From Hybos culiciformis (taxonomy: Eukaryota; Arthropoda; Insecta; Diptera; Hybotidae), in NCBI GenBank assembly GCA_964007475.1, contig OZ023273.1, positions 21,873,557-21,937,556 of the forward strand: a DNA stretch of 64,000 bases, given 5' to 3'. Under the pieces are notes generated by a model, which did not search any database, was not told where the DNA came from, and was given only the letters and a program-made list of their open reading frames with translations. Both the position numbers and the translations under genes were made by a program. Positions 39,711 through 51,064 of the stretch are shown here, in pieces; the first letter of the stretch is position 1, and the number at the start of each line of letters is the position of its first letter.

Positions 39711-40034
39711 TTAAAGAAAATATTGAATTAAATTGAAACGTTCTTCCCAACTTAAATCCGTATTATTTAGCTCAAATTTCCCCTGATTTATAGCAACTGT
39801 TTTATTTGATTGCTCTGTTGCTGTCAAATTGGGAGCATTCAATAAATTTTGCTGATGATTTACTGATGCTACAATATTATTGTTTTGTTGTTGCTGTTGT
39901 TGATATCTCTCTTCAACTAATATATTTCCTGATGTCGTTGGTTGTACAACACCAATAGTTGTATTCAAATTATTATTTGGAGTTGAATGTAAAATATTGG
40001 TTGCTAAATTTCTTATATTATCGTGATGATGTTG
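39711..40034 (-). pseudogene. Unidentified Gln/Asn-rich exon fragment captured by copy 2
   Basis: A minus-strand frame runs from QHHHDNIRNLATNILHSTP through a Q6/N3 tract to the end DLSWEERFNLIQYFL and a TAA. Amino-acid use (Ser/Thr/Gln/Asn-rich with a more conserved-looking acidic tail) resembles a real coding exon, possibly the C-terminal exon of a regulatory protein. I do not recognise the gene. A TAA interrupts the frame just upstream, where a Gln codon would continue the CAA/CAT run. This suggests either decay or an exon boundary. It lies between element-arm sequence on both sides, in the same orientation as the Wee1 exons. Confidence 0.5.
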
Positions 40035-40158
40035 TTATGTTATCGAAATCAAATTATTTGTACCTATAATACCTACAAAGAAAATAATTATAAAATTTGA
40101 ATTAAAATTTTTTTTTTTTAGGTAATATAGGTAATCGTATAGTTCAATCTAAAATTTA

Positions 40159-40579
40159 AGGGAGTGGCTACAGTTACGGTAACCGTAACTTATTTTTTTT
40201 TTTAACAGTTACGGTTAACGTAAGTTATTTTTTTTTTTTAAAGTTACGGCAACCGTAACTTTTAGGCAATGCTTAAAGTTACGGCAATTTTTTTTTTGTC
40301 AAAAAAAAAAAAAAAAAATTTAATTTCATCGTCATACAAAAAATGCAAGAATAGTAAAACCTTACATCGTTATACAAAAATAGTTTTAAAAGCGCGAAGC
40401 GCCAAAGCAAAATAAAAAAAAAAGAAGCCCTAGGGGGTTTGGGGGAGGCGGCTGCCGTCCCCCATTCAGCATAACAACTTTTTATTTAAAAAAAAAGTCA
40501 TAATGCTCAAAAAAAAACTTTGCCGTAATCACTAAACAAAAAAAAAAAGTTACGGTTACCGTAACTGTAGCCACTCCCT
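40159..40579. mobile_element. Nested TIR element inside copy 2
   Basis: The ends AGGGAGTGGCTACAGTTACG and its exact inverse bound the segment. The inverted similarity covers about 36 bases, and the subterminal zones repeat GTTACGGTAACCGTAAC-like phrases. Copy 1 at the matching place reads straight through (TTCAATCTAAAATATAATTCC to TTTGAATAAACAATTTTC), so this is an insertion in copy 2. The target duplication is unclear (TTA against TTG). The interior contains a GC-rich piece near 40425-40470 and long A/T runs. Confidence 0.88.
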
Positions 40580-40599
40580 TTGAATAAACAATTTTCGTC

Positions 40600-41740
40600 A
40601 AAATCAATCCATACAGGTTGCGTAATACGTGTTTTTTTTTTTTTTTTTTTTTTTTTTAAATAAAATTTAAATACTATACTATTTGTAATTAAACATAAAA
40701 TATTCATAGAGAAGATCAATTATTAAAATTAAATATTTAAAATTATTTATTTGATCAAATTGCCTTAAAATAATTTTTTCTTTTACTAAACTAATAGTGG
40801 AAATATATTAATTATTAAAGAAATAATATAGCTCTGAAAATTAATATGCACTCTGCAATTTAAGAAATGTTTAATTATTTTTTGACTAATTATTGTCACA
40901 AAAAAAATCTGCAATCAATTCAGCGTTAAAATACTCAATCTCTGCTATAAAAGACATGAATCTATCAGATTTGATAGAAATAAGAAACCTGAAAGTTATT
41001 TTAAAGTATATTGAGCAAAAGTTCAGTAATTTGAATGTAATTTGAATGAATGTTAACTTTATCAAAAATTAAATAACAAGAAATTATAAATAAAACCATA
41101 TTGATTTCAATTATTAAATGAATTTTAATAGTGCAAATATGTACTTGAACTATTATGTACCACTATTTCATCGGATATTATATTTTAATGATGAGAGTGA
41201 GTTAAAAGCACCACAAATTACTGAAAAATTGGATAGAATTTTAAACAGGTTCCAAAGCTAAAATGATTAGGTTATAGAAGATTATATAGATTTTTTGATT
41301 GCAGCAAAAAAATTATTGCAGTTACTTTATTTCTATAAACTATAAACAGGAGCAAATGAAAATTATTCAAAATTTGCAAATCTAATATTAAAATTTTTGT
41401 TTTTCAAAAAAAGGAGCATTTTAAATCCTGAGACTTTGAGTCTATTCCAGCAACAAAATTTGTATACAAATTTTTATTACTTGTGTGAGTTAAAATTCTC
41501 GCCTCAAAATATATGATATAACACATTTAAAAATTATGTTTCAAAATTGTGTATTATATTAAAAATATATTAAAAACGGAATTAAAATTTTTTATATATC
41601 CGAAATTCTGAAAAGGGTGCTTTTTAAGTTGTTATAGAACTTTTGTATTCTGTGTTAAATATTGTATTGTAGATAGATTTTAGTACGTGTAATTTTTTTT
41701 GCTAATTACCTACCTACTTATTAAATAATAATGTTTAGAA
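40600..41740. other. AT-rich sequence between element arm and captured Wee1
   Basis: No exon recognised. It contains a run of 26 T at 40632-40657. Part may be Wee1 intron or downstream DNA brought in with the exons. Confidence 0.4.
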
Positions 41741-41747
41741 AACTTAC

Positions 41748-42815
41748 GGATGATTCAAAATTGCGGAAGAAGACGGTCTGACATTTGGATCCGGATGAGT
41801 CATTATTTTTATTCAATCATTAAATTCACTACTCAATAATGGTACATTTGGAACTTTTCCTTGGCGTAGATCATGCCATTCTGCGCCATTTTTTGGAAGT
41901 GGTCCTCCACCCGCCGCCTATGATAAATAAAAAATTATTTATTGAGAAATATATAAAAATAAAAATTGAGGCAAATTTATCTCTAAAAGTCTGCAATTCA
42001 ATCAAGCTCTAATATCTAATTAGAATGGCTCTTATTTGCTTCAAAAAATAATTGATCACCAAATTCAAAAAGGGCTCATTTGGCTTTTTCAGAACTTCCT
42101 TTTTCTCATTTTGCAATCTTCACGTATAAACACACACTTTTATTTAAAAAAACCTTTCAGTATGTTATGAAGCAATTAAATTCCAAAATGTTAGGCAGAA
42201 TTTCGGTCTTGTTTTTTCTTATCAATTTGAAAAAACCGCCGTGAGCCGTTCTCGAGTTTGGTGATTTAATTAAAGACAATTCAAACATTATTATCAAAAT
42301 TAATTTTTAAATGATTCACATAATTACTTCGTATAGTGTTATTCCTAAAGAGAATATGTCGGCTTTTGTTAAGTGTCGAAAATCTTCTTGTAATATTTCA
42401 TTAGGTAAGTAACGACTGTCTCCTTCTTCAACCTGTGGACACTTAATAGATGTTACATGCCCCAAATCACCAATTTTATACGTAATAACACTTTCAGCTG
42501 ATTCCAATTCCTCATATATATCTTCATCAAAACCATCGTCATCAATATTATCACTTAAAGATGAAACCGGCCTTGCTGGCCCTTTAGTCAAAAATATATT
42601 TCCAGCTTTCAAATCCATGTGAACTAAATCATTGGAATGAATATATTTTAACCCTTCTGCAATATGTCGAAGCAAAGTTCGAAGTTCAGATTCACATAGA
42701 AATCTTTTTTGTATCACGGATTGCAGACTTCCACCATTACAATATTCATTTTGTATGAGCATATGATTATCTTCAGCCCAAGCAGAATAATAACGGACAA
42801 CATTATCATGTTTTC
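41748..42815 (-). pseudogene. Wee1: Wee1-like kinase fragment, two exons with intron and an in-frame stop
   Basis: Wee1 kinases phosphorylate Cdk1 to hold cells before mitosis. Exon A (42815-42328) encodes HDNVVRYYSAWAEDNHML, EYCNGGSL, the catalytic loop VHMDLKAGNIF, the Wee1-type DLG in KIGDLGHVTS, and EEGDSRYLPNEILQEDF ending SLGITLYE. Exon B (41917-41748) continues AAGGGPLPKNGAEWHDLRQG to MTHPDPNVRPSSSAI. Both have canonical splice sites and agreeing phases across a 410-bp intron. A TGA at 41813-41815 replaces the codon expected between EFND and IKIM. The N-lobe with the glycine-rich loop and VAIK lysine is absent, as are the regulatory N-terminus and the C-terminus. It is therefore an inactive genomic fragment, captured within the TIR element. 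Identity is confident, since the DLG motif and EEGDSRYL segment are diagnostic of Wee1/Myt1, and the NEYCNGGSL and VCAAG-like region favours Wee1. Confidence 0.92.
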
Positions 42816-42853
42816 CTTAAAAGTAAAAAAATCGAATTTAAATTCATTTAATT

Positions 42854-43160
42854 TTAACCAGGAATTAAAAATATTAAAATAAACTTTTTTCCACTTTTTG
42901 ATTTGTTTAATTCATTTATCCAGTCAATATAATCCCTCCGATCTTCAGGCTTATAGCTCGATTTATTATTAGAGATTTCTTCAAATTTCTGAGAACATTT
43001 TTCAAATTGTTTTGCCATTTGTTCAATAGCTTGAACAATATTTGATATTCTTCGATTACGCTTCTTATGTAATGATAAATTTTTTAAATTTTCGGACATT
43101 TTCTCCAAACTACGATTTATATAATCAAATTTCCTGTCTCCCAAAGTTTTGATCAGATTT
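42854..43160 (-). pseudogene. Unidentified helical exon fragment captured by copy 2
   Basis: A minus-strand frame reads DRKFDYINRSLEKMSENL, then NRRISNIVQAIEQMAKQF, EKCSQKFEEISN and EDRRDYIDWINELNKSKSG before losing coding character. It is Lys/Glu-rich and heptad-like, suggesting an amphipathic helix or coiled coil. The codon pattern looks like a real exon. It does not match the Wee1 N-lobe that would normally precede exon A, so it seems to come from another gene. Only about 40 bases separate it from the Wee1 exon. The frame is open upstream into element-arm sequence to 43222, forming a potential chimeric reading frame of 122 codons. Confidence 0.5.
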
Positions 43161-43166
43161 TTTATC

Positions 43167-44066
43167 AGAAAGGTATGAAAACTTTGGTGGGGCCTATCTC
43201 CGAGACGGGGCCTTTGCCCCAAGAACTGATTTCAGTTTTGGGAGTTTGGGCACCGCCTCTACCCCCCTTCCAAGTTTCAGCCCATTCTGAGAGGTTCAAG
43301 GAAACTGTAGTTACGCACGCCGACCTCCCCAAACAACGAATTCCCGGAAATTCTTCAAAAGACGGCTCTTACTGTTTATCTAAAAAACAATGAAATAAAA
43401 TATAAATAAAAAAAAATAAACTTACCTTTTTTGTTATTTTTTATTTATTTCCTTAATTTTTTTAAATTTATTTTATTTAATTTAAATTGAAACTTTTTCA
43501 GTAGAAAATTATATGAAACTAAAATGTCAATAATAGCAAACAATAACAAATAATTCTGGCGGTGTTACCATGTCTATATACTGACGCTTATGTACGCCTA
43601 GCAATTTTCTTTAAATTACCAACATATAATAAAGCAATTTATAGTAGTTATTTGTACACAAATAACTGACGCTGTTATCAGCTTTACGTAAACTGACATT
43701 TATGTACAACCAGTAACCGTTTGAAGGGAAAGATTACCGTAATTAGTCGCTTACACTCAAAAATAAGATAGACTGCAAGGTCAAATATTTGTTTCGACTT
43801 AGAACATAGTTCAATATCCGACACAAAAGTCGGTAATTTAAATTGGTCTTTTCAGCTGACCTTAAAACTGGCGGCCGGGACAAACTCCTGTTTATTGGTG
43901 TTCAGGTTAGTTTCAAAACTAACAAACAAGTCGGAGGCATATTTTAAGCCGGTGTGCCAAAAATATGTTAACTATGAGTGAACTTGTAGGCCGGTTCAGT
44001 AATCGACGCCCATGCCAGTACAAATACTTGACATTTCTTTGCGAACTGGCGCGATGGTATATTGGG
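43167..44066. repeat. Right arm of the gene-capturing element, copy 2
   Basis: Matches 3677-4565 of copy 1 with scattered substitutions and small indels. The common boundary starts at AAAGGTATGAAAAC in both copies, and sequence inward of that is unrelated. This marks the inner breakpoint of the arm. The arm contains the GC-rich block shared with the foldback element at 15395-15465 and a subterminal AGTTATTTGT pair. Confidence 0.88.
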
Positions 44067-44069
44067 GTC

Positions 44070-47000
44070 GTTTTACAACTTTTCTATTTAAAAAAAAAAT
44101 ATTTGAATCAAAGCATTGAGATTCTTGTATATTCATTTTTTACTCGATTTTATTTTAAACAGCAAGTTGTTAGTTTACCATCAAGCAAAAGACAATTAAA
44201 ATAAATTATCATTCGATAAAGACCAACTGAATTAATTTGACTTCTAATTGCTCCCAAACAAACCTGAACTTCTTTTACACAGTAAAAGACAAGTCAAGTT
44301 CGAATTTCAGCCAAATATGCAAAAATAAAGTCTAAATTATTTAATTGCACATGAATTTATGAACAATAATGATCAGTCTCAGTAAATGATTTAATTTTTT
44401 TTTGATATTTAAGAATTTAGAGAAAAGTAAAACTAGAAAAATAATTAATAAAATATATGTTATAATGTAAGTATGAATAGATATACCAATAACGTAAACT
44501 AAAAGAAATTAGGGTCAAGAGAGAAAAAGAAACTTTAGTTGAAACGTGCGGAAATAAAACATTTTTTCCAGGAATTTGTGATAAAAATTGAATTATTAAA
44601 AAGGTTAATTTGCTTAAGAAAAAAAAAGTATATTTTCTTAATTCTATTTCCAATTTTCACAAAGAAAGCACTATAATGGTATAATTATTAATGAAATGTA
44701 ACCTTTTTGTTCTTTTTTTTTTAAATCAAATTCAGAATTCATGTGCAAATAAATTCAAAATCAATTAAAATTGAACAATTAATAATAAGAAGAAGTTTTT
44801 ATTTATTTTATTAGTAAATTTACTGAACTTTATGTGATCAACTCCTTGCATTTTATTGAAACACCCTTACGATTACAATCCGACTTAAAAGAGAATTATA
44901 ATTAAGTGTTTGATATCAACCAAGTACGAAAAATTATTAATTATATATTGTGTTTATATTTTTGTGTTATAATTATTAGTAGCAATGATTTTAAAAATAA
45001 TATAATATATGTATTTTGAGTTTGACATCCAAGATTAAAAAATAGAACTTAAGAACTTTTAGATATGAAGAAATATTTCCTAACGATATTTTTCACTCAA
45101 CAAAACTAATTCAAGTATTAACGTATAATTAGAACAAGAAATTATTTTCTAAAAATATGATTTTCCAAAATCAAATAATTTGTTTGAAAATGGACATATA
45201 CAAATTGAAATTGTTATGGAAAATAATAATGCATTTACGTTAAAATAAAATGTACATAAGTATATATATGTATATTATGTATATAGCGTCTTTCCAATTG
45301 TGTTATTTTTATCCTAACAATAAAAACCCGATTTTAATTGTTTAAACATTTGCTGAAGTTTAGGAACGTTCTATTAATTTTATTTTTAATAATATAATTT
45401 TTTTTTACTACATACATTATAGACATCAAGAAAAAAAAAATAAAAAATGAAGAATAAGAATATTTTAATAACATTTTTATTATTAATTTCATTTTAATTT
45501 TTGAACATTAAAAAAAAAAAATTTTTTTTTTTGGTATTTCCACAAACAAAAAAAATTTTCTGGATGACTTCTTAAAACAAATTAAAAATATATTTTTAAT
45601 TTATTATTATTAGATTTTTTCCTTCATGTGAAAAATATAAACGATGTTATTATTCCTTACAATAAATGCATATTCTCTGCTCCTATCGAAAGTCCTTATA
45701 TTTCTTTATAAACACTTGATTGTTATATGTAGTAATACAATTTTACATATATATTACTACGTCTGGTCTCTATGGCTGTCGGTCTGTATTTAATACTTCT
45801 AAATACTTTGAAACACAATAGAATTTCTTCAAATTTAACAGGGAAAAGCATAAATTTAATGCTGTAAATATAATTGTGTTCTTATTCATAAAATCATGAG
45901 AATTCTTGATATCAAACTATCGGCAGATCACATTACTATTCTATATTAGGTACAACATTTACAAATAACAAGTTTTATACAAATTTTTGTAACATACCTA
46001 CATAGAAAATTTATGTTTTTTAAGATTATTTTTTGTCCAATTTTATGTCTTTTTTTTTCTATAATAAATTAAACAAATTTTATCCCTTACGTGCTACGAA
46101 ATTAAATATGTGTCAAAATTACCGAACCCGTTAAAAGTTTTTAGCAAAGATATTTGTGGACAAGAATTTCATGTTTTATAAATTTTCTTTAAAGAAAATT
46201 TCTTTTTGGTTTTTAATATTATTTATTTTGTATTACAAAAAAATACGAACTTCATAGAATAGGTAAATTTGTAGGTACAATTTTAAATTTTTTCTAAATT
46301 ATTGTTCTTCAGTATTTTTTTTTATTATTTCACAAGGTATATACTTACTTTATTTTGAGATAAACGTAAAAACAAGATTAATGTATTTCATATTTCTTTA
46401 ATTCCTTTTATTAACATCACAGCTTAATTTGGGCCTCTATTTAACTGTTAAAACTTGGGGCGCAACGAGGAGTTCTAACATTCACATCCTTAAATAATCA
46501 TAATAAGTGCGTCTCAAGTTTCAAGTCTACAAACCTCAAATAATTATTTTTAAATATATAATCTTTCACTATGACGTAATAAATAACAACGTCTATGCTA
46601 CTCAGGTAAGAATCGAATTTAATGTGTCAACACTACTCAAAAATAATTTTTTTTGAGTCGGTGGTAAAAAACTTTATTAATAAAAATGTTTTTCTATGTA
46701 TTTTGTCACACTTGTTTTTTGTAAAATTTATGTATCCTTTTACTTTTTTTTTACTTGTAGTAAAAAGAAACGAATTTGAAACAGATTCGAATAAAACTAG
46801 ATTCGAATAAAACAAGAATAAAATAGTTTTTTTTTTGAGTTTGTGACCAATATTCATAATTTTGTTTTCACAATATGGTTGCATTAATTTCATAGAAAAG
46901 GATTAACCAAAAATATTGTCCTTGTTAAAAAGGATAACTTTTTACTTTTTTTTGATTAAAATAAATATTATCTTGTGGGTTTTTCTTAATTTGACACACA

Positions 47001-47589
47001 CATTACATAAATCTTTATGTTAGTTACACCTTATAAGTAAATATTTATTCTTACTATACAGAAAAAAAAAACATTTCTGTAATAAAATTTTGTTATTTTA
47101 AAGCATATTTTTTTTATTTTGTATTTTGGATTAAAAGGAAAAGTCCTTTTTTCTTACTTACATGTTTTCTTAAACTGAAAGTTTCTTAAAATTATTTCAT
47201 TTGGGACCTATTTTTATAATTTATTATTACTATTATTAGCATCAAAATATCCCTGAGTTTTTTTGTAAAGTACCTTATAATAAAATTATAATGGTTTTTA
47301 ACTTAATTTCTTCTACAATTTCAAACTATTACTATAAAGTGAAATTATTAACATTATAATAGTAAATATTAACATTTTTGCTTAATTGTTGTTAGTTTCT
47401 TTTTTAAAGACATTAAACCATAAAACATTCTTCCTTAAATTTTGTGAATTTAGGGGTTTTTTTTTTGTTATTAGTTCTAAAATTTCTTATATTCTTCAGG
47501 CTAAGATTGAGAATATGATTAAATAGTCTTTTCAATAAGATTTCCGTTCTTCAAGAAACAAGCCAATATTTTAACTATACAGTCAGAAT
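44070..47589. other. AT-rich intergenic sequence, no gene seen
   Basis: No coding or element structure recognised. Open frames at 44417-44653 and 46633-46893 have no motif. Confidence 0.5.
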
Positions 47590-47852
47590 TTCTTCTCATA
47601 TAAGCCCGCCAGTCTTATGTACGGCGTACTATCTATTCCGTCGAAAACTATTGAAAAGATTTTAATAGAACATAGAATAAAATTCTTGACTGATGCAGGT
47701 TATATTTATGTGCTCTAATCAGAATATTAGAAGCATCACAGGACGACGCGATGTCTGTTCTTAATGCAACAGAGAACATGAGAAAGAACGTAGTGATAGG
47801 AAATGCAAATATTTTGTAATTCTAGATTTAAATAAAGTATTTGATAGTATGT
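47590..47852 (+). pseudogene. Non-LTR retrotransposon reverse transcriptase relic (R1-like)
   Basis: Plus-strand translation across frameshifts gives SIPSKTIEKILIEHRIKFL (47630-47687), resembling the P..GK..EKI...R...L segment before the RT core. Next comes a QDDAMSVLNATENM-like stretch, then KYFVILDLNKVFDSM (47807-47851), which matches RT motif A (VFLDL..AFD) with its catalytic Asp. Stops and at least two frameshifts interrupt it, and the element's ends were not found. The sequence style is closest to the R1/Jockey group, but this is from short motifs only. Confidence 0.6.
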
Positions 47853-48149
47853 ATTAACCCCACAATTTTGTTGATAAACTAAAAACTTTTTTCTTTCTCA
47901 TTAACTTCTTGTGATTTGGTGTATTCATATCTTTTTAACAAAAAGCAAAAAATTTTTTTTATTTTTTTTTGTATTATAGAGTTCTATAGTACTAGGAATG
48001 TTGATTTGGACCCGACTTACAATTTAAAAGTTATATACAATTAGATTCACACACTCTAAAACAGTGTTCTTATTTAAATGTAAGTTCGGTACTCCCGTGT
48101 GAAACCAGGTAATCTCTACTAGTTAAAACAATAATTGAAATAGACATTA

Positions 48150-49099
48150 CAGTGTGACCACAATCAACTGTTGGCAAGTTTCAAAATTTAAATATGATGT
48201 CTAAGTGGGCGAAAAAAATTTTTTTTTCACCTCCACTTTTTGTAAACTTAATTCTTAATAAGTTCTCATTAAAAAAATATTCTTGTATTTAAAATTAATC
48301 ATGGAATCCAAACGAGAGCTAATTTTGAAGCACAACATAAAAAGTAAATTTTTGTTTGACTGGCACGCAGAAGACGAAATAATTTTTTCGGATGAGAAAA
48401 TGCTTCTGTTGCAAGGCTCTCATAATCAGCAAAATGATCGTGTTTGGGAATTTCACTTTCTGACGTCCCAATCGACAAATTAGGCGTTTAAAGATTTCAG
48501 AATGTGTCTCGTGTGGTGGTTTGGGAGCCATTTGCGCCAGAGGGGAATTCCCATTGTAATTTGTTGATAAAAACGTTAAAATTGATCGTTGCTAATATTC
48601 TAGAGACAAATTTTCTTCCTCAGGCTAAGAACATGTTTGGCGACGACTATTTTGGTTTTCAACAAGATTCTGCGCCAGCTCATAAAGGCAAACGAACCTG
48701 ATTTGCCAGATTTTGTAATTTTGTAACAATTTTCCAGATTTTGTAACATCTAAAGAGTAGCCTGCATCTTCACCGGACCTCAATCGAGTTGAATTCTGCA
48801 TATGGGGATATATGCTCAGTAAAGTCAAGAATGTCAATAAAATGATTTGGAGCAATTTAAAACCCATTTGGTAAAGATTTGGGATGAAATTCCTATGGAA
48901 GTTGTGCGTGCCGCGTTCAAAATTTTTCCGAAACGTTTTAAGGAAATTATTAAAATGTAAGGCGAAAGAATTGAATTGAAACATTAAATTTTGTTCGATA
49001 TATTATAAGGATCTTATAAATAAAATTTCCTGATAATTGACGTAAAATTAAAATTTTTGTAGCAATTTTTTAACCCGACAGTTGATTGTGGTCACCCTG
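48150..49099 (+). mobile_element. Degenerate Tc1/mariner-type transposon
   Basis: TA dinucleotides at 48148-48149 and 49100-49101 flank imperfect inverted ends sharing GTGACCACAATCAACTGT. At 950 bp it is shorter than the usual 1.2-1.4 kb, with most of the N-terminal DNA-binding region missing. Confidence 0.93.
48301..48987 (+). pseudogene. Mariner-family transposase relic
   Basis: Recognisable pieces in order are HAEDEIIFSDEKMLLLQ and HNQQNDRVW (48364-48450, with the first catalytic Asp), VVVWEPFAPEGN, FGFQQDSAPAHKGKRT (48652-48700, second Asp), SPDLNRVEFCIWG (about 48770, where the third acidic residue is Glu in place of the Asp of relatives), and KIWDEIPMEVVRAA near the C-terminus. Frames change several times, stops intervene, and a CCAGATTTTGTAA phrase is duplicated at about 48706 and 48734. 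The helix-turn-helix N-terminus is not seen. It is inactive. Confidence 0.88.
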
Positions 49100-49101
49100 T
49101 A

Positions 49102-51064
49102 AGTGTACAATTTTTAGTTAACACATTTATAATATTATCAAAATTTTTTTATGATTTAAAAAAAAAACTAAAATTTACTTTTTTAGAGCTACCTACGTCT
49201 ATAGCTCTAAAAACATAATATAATCAAACAATCAATGCTTAAAAAAAAAGTAATTAATGTACATGAATAAAAGCATTTTTTAATCATAATATTTTCATAA
49301 TTTTAAAAAATCCATATTTGATGAAAAGATTATAACAACTAATAATATTTTGTTTGAAGAAAATTCAAATTTTTTTTATATGTTTTTTGTTTTTAGTATT
49401 TGAAATGACTTTCATTTCTGTATTATTAAAACTAAATTACATTTTTACTTAACTCTCAATTTATTAAATTGCAAAAAAAAAACTTATTAAAATACTCTTT
49501 GAAATTGTTTATCAACTATATAATATTTATATGAAAGAGTTATAATTACATTTCTATGTTTATAGTTTGTTATTTTTAGTACAAGAACAAGAACATCAGG
49601 ATAGTATGATGACTATTTTTCATGAAATCTAATAGTTTCTGAAAAAAGTTAATTTTATAACGATAAAAGAAAAACAGTAGTTGTTCAGGACTGAAACGAC
49701 TTTAATTTTTAGTTATTGTTAATTAATGGTCCTCTAATTATATTAAATGCTCTAAACCAATCCCCACTTAATAATATAAAATTTTAATAAATCGAAAGAC
49801 TTCATAGGTAAAAAAGAGTTTCCTAAAAGATTTCAATAATTATTGACTGCATTTTCCACATGCTTGCCTAACAGAATAGAACTTTTTTACTTCATCATGA
49901 TTTTTCATTTTTGTAAAACGAAATTTGTTTCATTGAAGCATTGAAAGCTATTCCATTTCTAAAAAAAAGAAGATATTAATTAGGTTTCCTATTTTTATGA
50001 AACTTTAACAAAAAATTATGCAAGAAAGAGGTATTTTTATTAAAAAACCAGGCAGAATTATAAATTTATTTCTTTTCGCGTTATTTGATGCCGACTTAGA
50101 AATAAAAATGATGAAAATTAAATTAATATGCGTTATTAAGAAAAGACAAAAAAATGTACTTTGATTCTTTATTTTTATTTAAATAAATAAGAAAATTTTT
50201 TTTTTATGTTTTCGTTCTTTAAGGACCCAATTTAAGGACATTCATTAATAAAAGCTATAAGATTTCATTAAAAAAAAAAAAAACTCCTGCTACACTTTTT
50301 TTAAGTGGTTTTTGATGGTGATTATAACCACAATCTGTATCTGATGGAAAAGAAATTGAATATAAAGGCACAACATACTTGTTAAAAAAACCAACATTTA
50401 AAATAAGTAGGTATATACATATTCTATAGTAGAATGTATCGAAATCAAATAAAAAATTTAATCTTGCTTAAAAAAGATCTTAAGAAACTTTTTCAGAAAC
50501 CAATAGACTTCAATTTTGTATTCAACAAAATAAAACATTCAATAATAAGTTCAGCTACTGCTCTTTTTATATATTTCGAGTGTATGTATGTAGGAATTCG
50601 CGTAAGGAACTTTAAATATCCAGCCACCACTTCCCAGTATTTTTTTTTTGCAATTTACGTGGAGATATATTTTTTTTTACTGAAATGGTCAATTGGGTGT
50701 GTACTTTTCGTGATTTCACGTTTGAATTAGTATGTTTTTTGTAATAAGTCAACCCAGATATCCCAACCGCCAGCAAAAAAAAAATTTCTTATTTTTTGAT
50801 GTGAAAACAAAAGAAAAATTATAAGAGACCCTTTTAATAAAACGTTTTCCTCATCTTGACTAATTTAGTAATTTTTCAAAACAAAAAACGAAAAAAAAAA
50901 AATAAATAAATTAGCGGACAAGGAACAGTTAAGCTAATATAAATTCAAATTACGAAACAAAGTCAAATAACTCAGTTCTTTTAATCAAACTATTTAATAT
51001 AATATTTTTTTCCAATATTAAAATAAAAAATACAAAGACAGTCCTCTCTTTAATTAATAATTTT
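49102..51064. other. AT-rich intergenic sequence, no gene seen
   Basis: The 98-codon frame at 50434-50730 has no domain and is Phe/Lys/Ile-rich. Nothing else recognised. Confidence 0.45.

Larger units (their letters stand above)
38688..44066. mobile_element. Gene-capturing TIR element, copy 2 (complete, about 5.4 kb)
   Basis: The left terminus CCCAATATACCA (38688-38699) and right terminus TGGTATATTGGG (44055-44066) are perfect inverted repeats, with weaker similarity continuing inward through CAGTT. The trinucleotide GTC lies immediately outside both ends (38685-38687 and 44067-44069), a possible 3-bp target duplication. Five AGTTATTTGT motifs lie near the ends (38706, 38829 inverted, 38871, 43646, 43658 inverted), like transposase-binding subterminal repeats. 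The arms match copy 1. Cargo on the minus strand, 5' to 3': an unidentified exon (42854-43160), Wee1 exons (41748-42815) and a Gln/Asn-rich exon (39711-40034). A second element is nested at 40159-40579. No transposase is visible, so it was probably mobilised in trans. I cannot assign a superfamily. Confidence 0.88.

Noticed and set aside
50434..50730. 98-codon plus-strand frame
   Set aside because: No recognisable domain and chance-like composition in AT-rich DNA.
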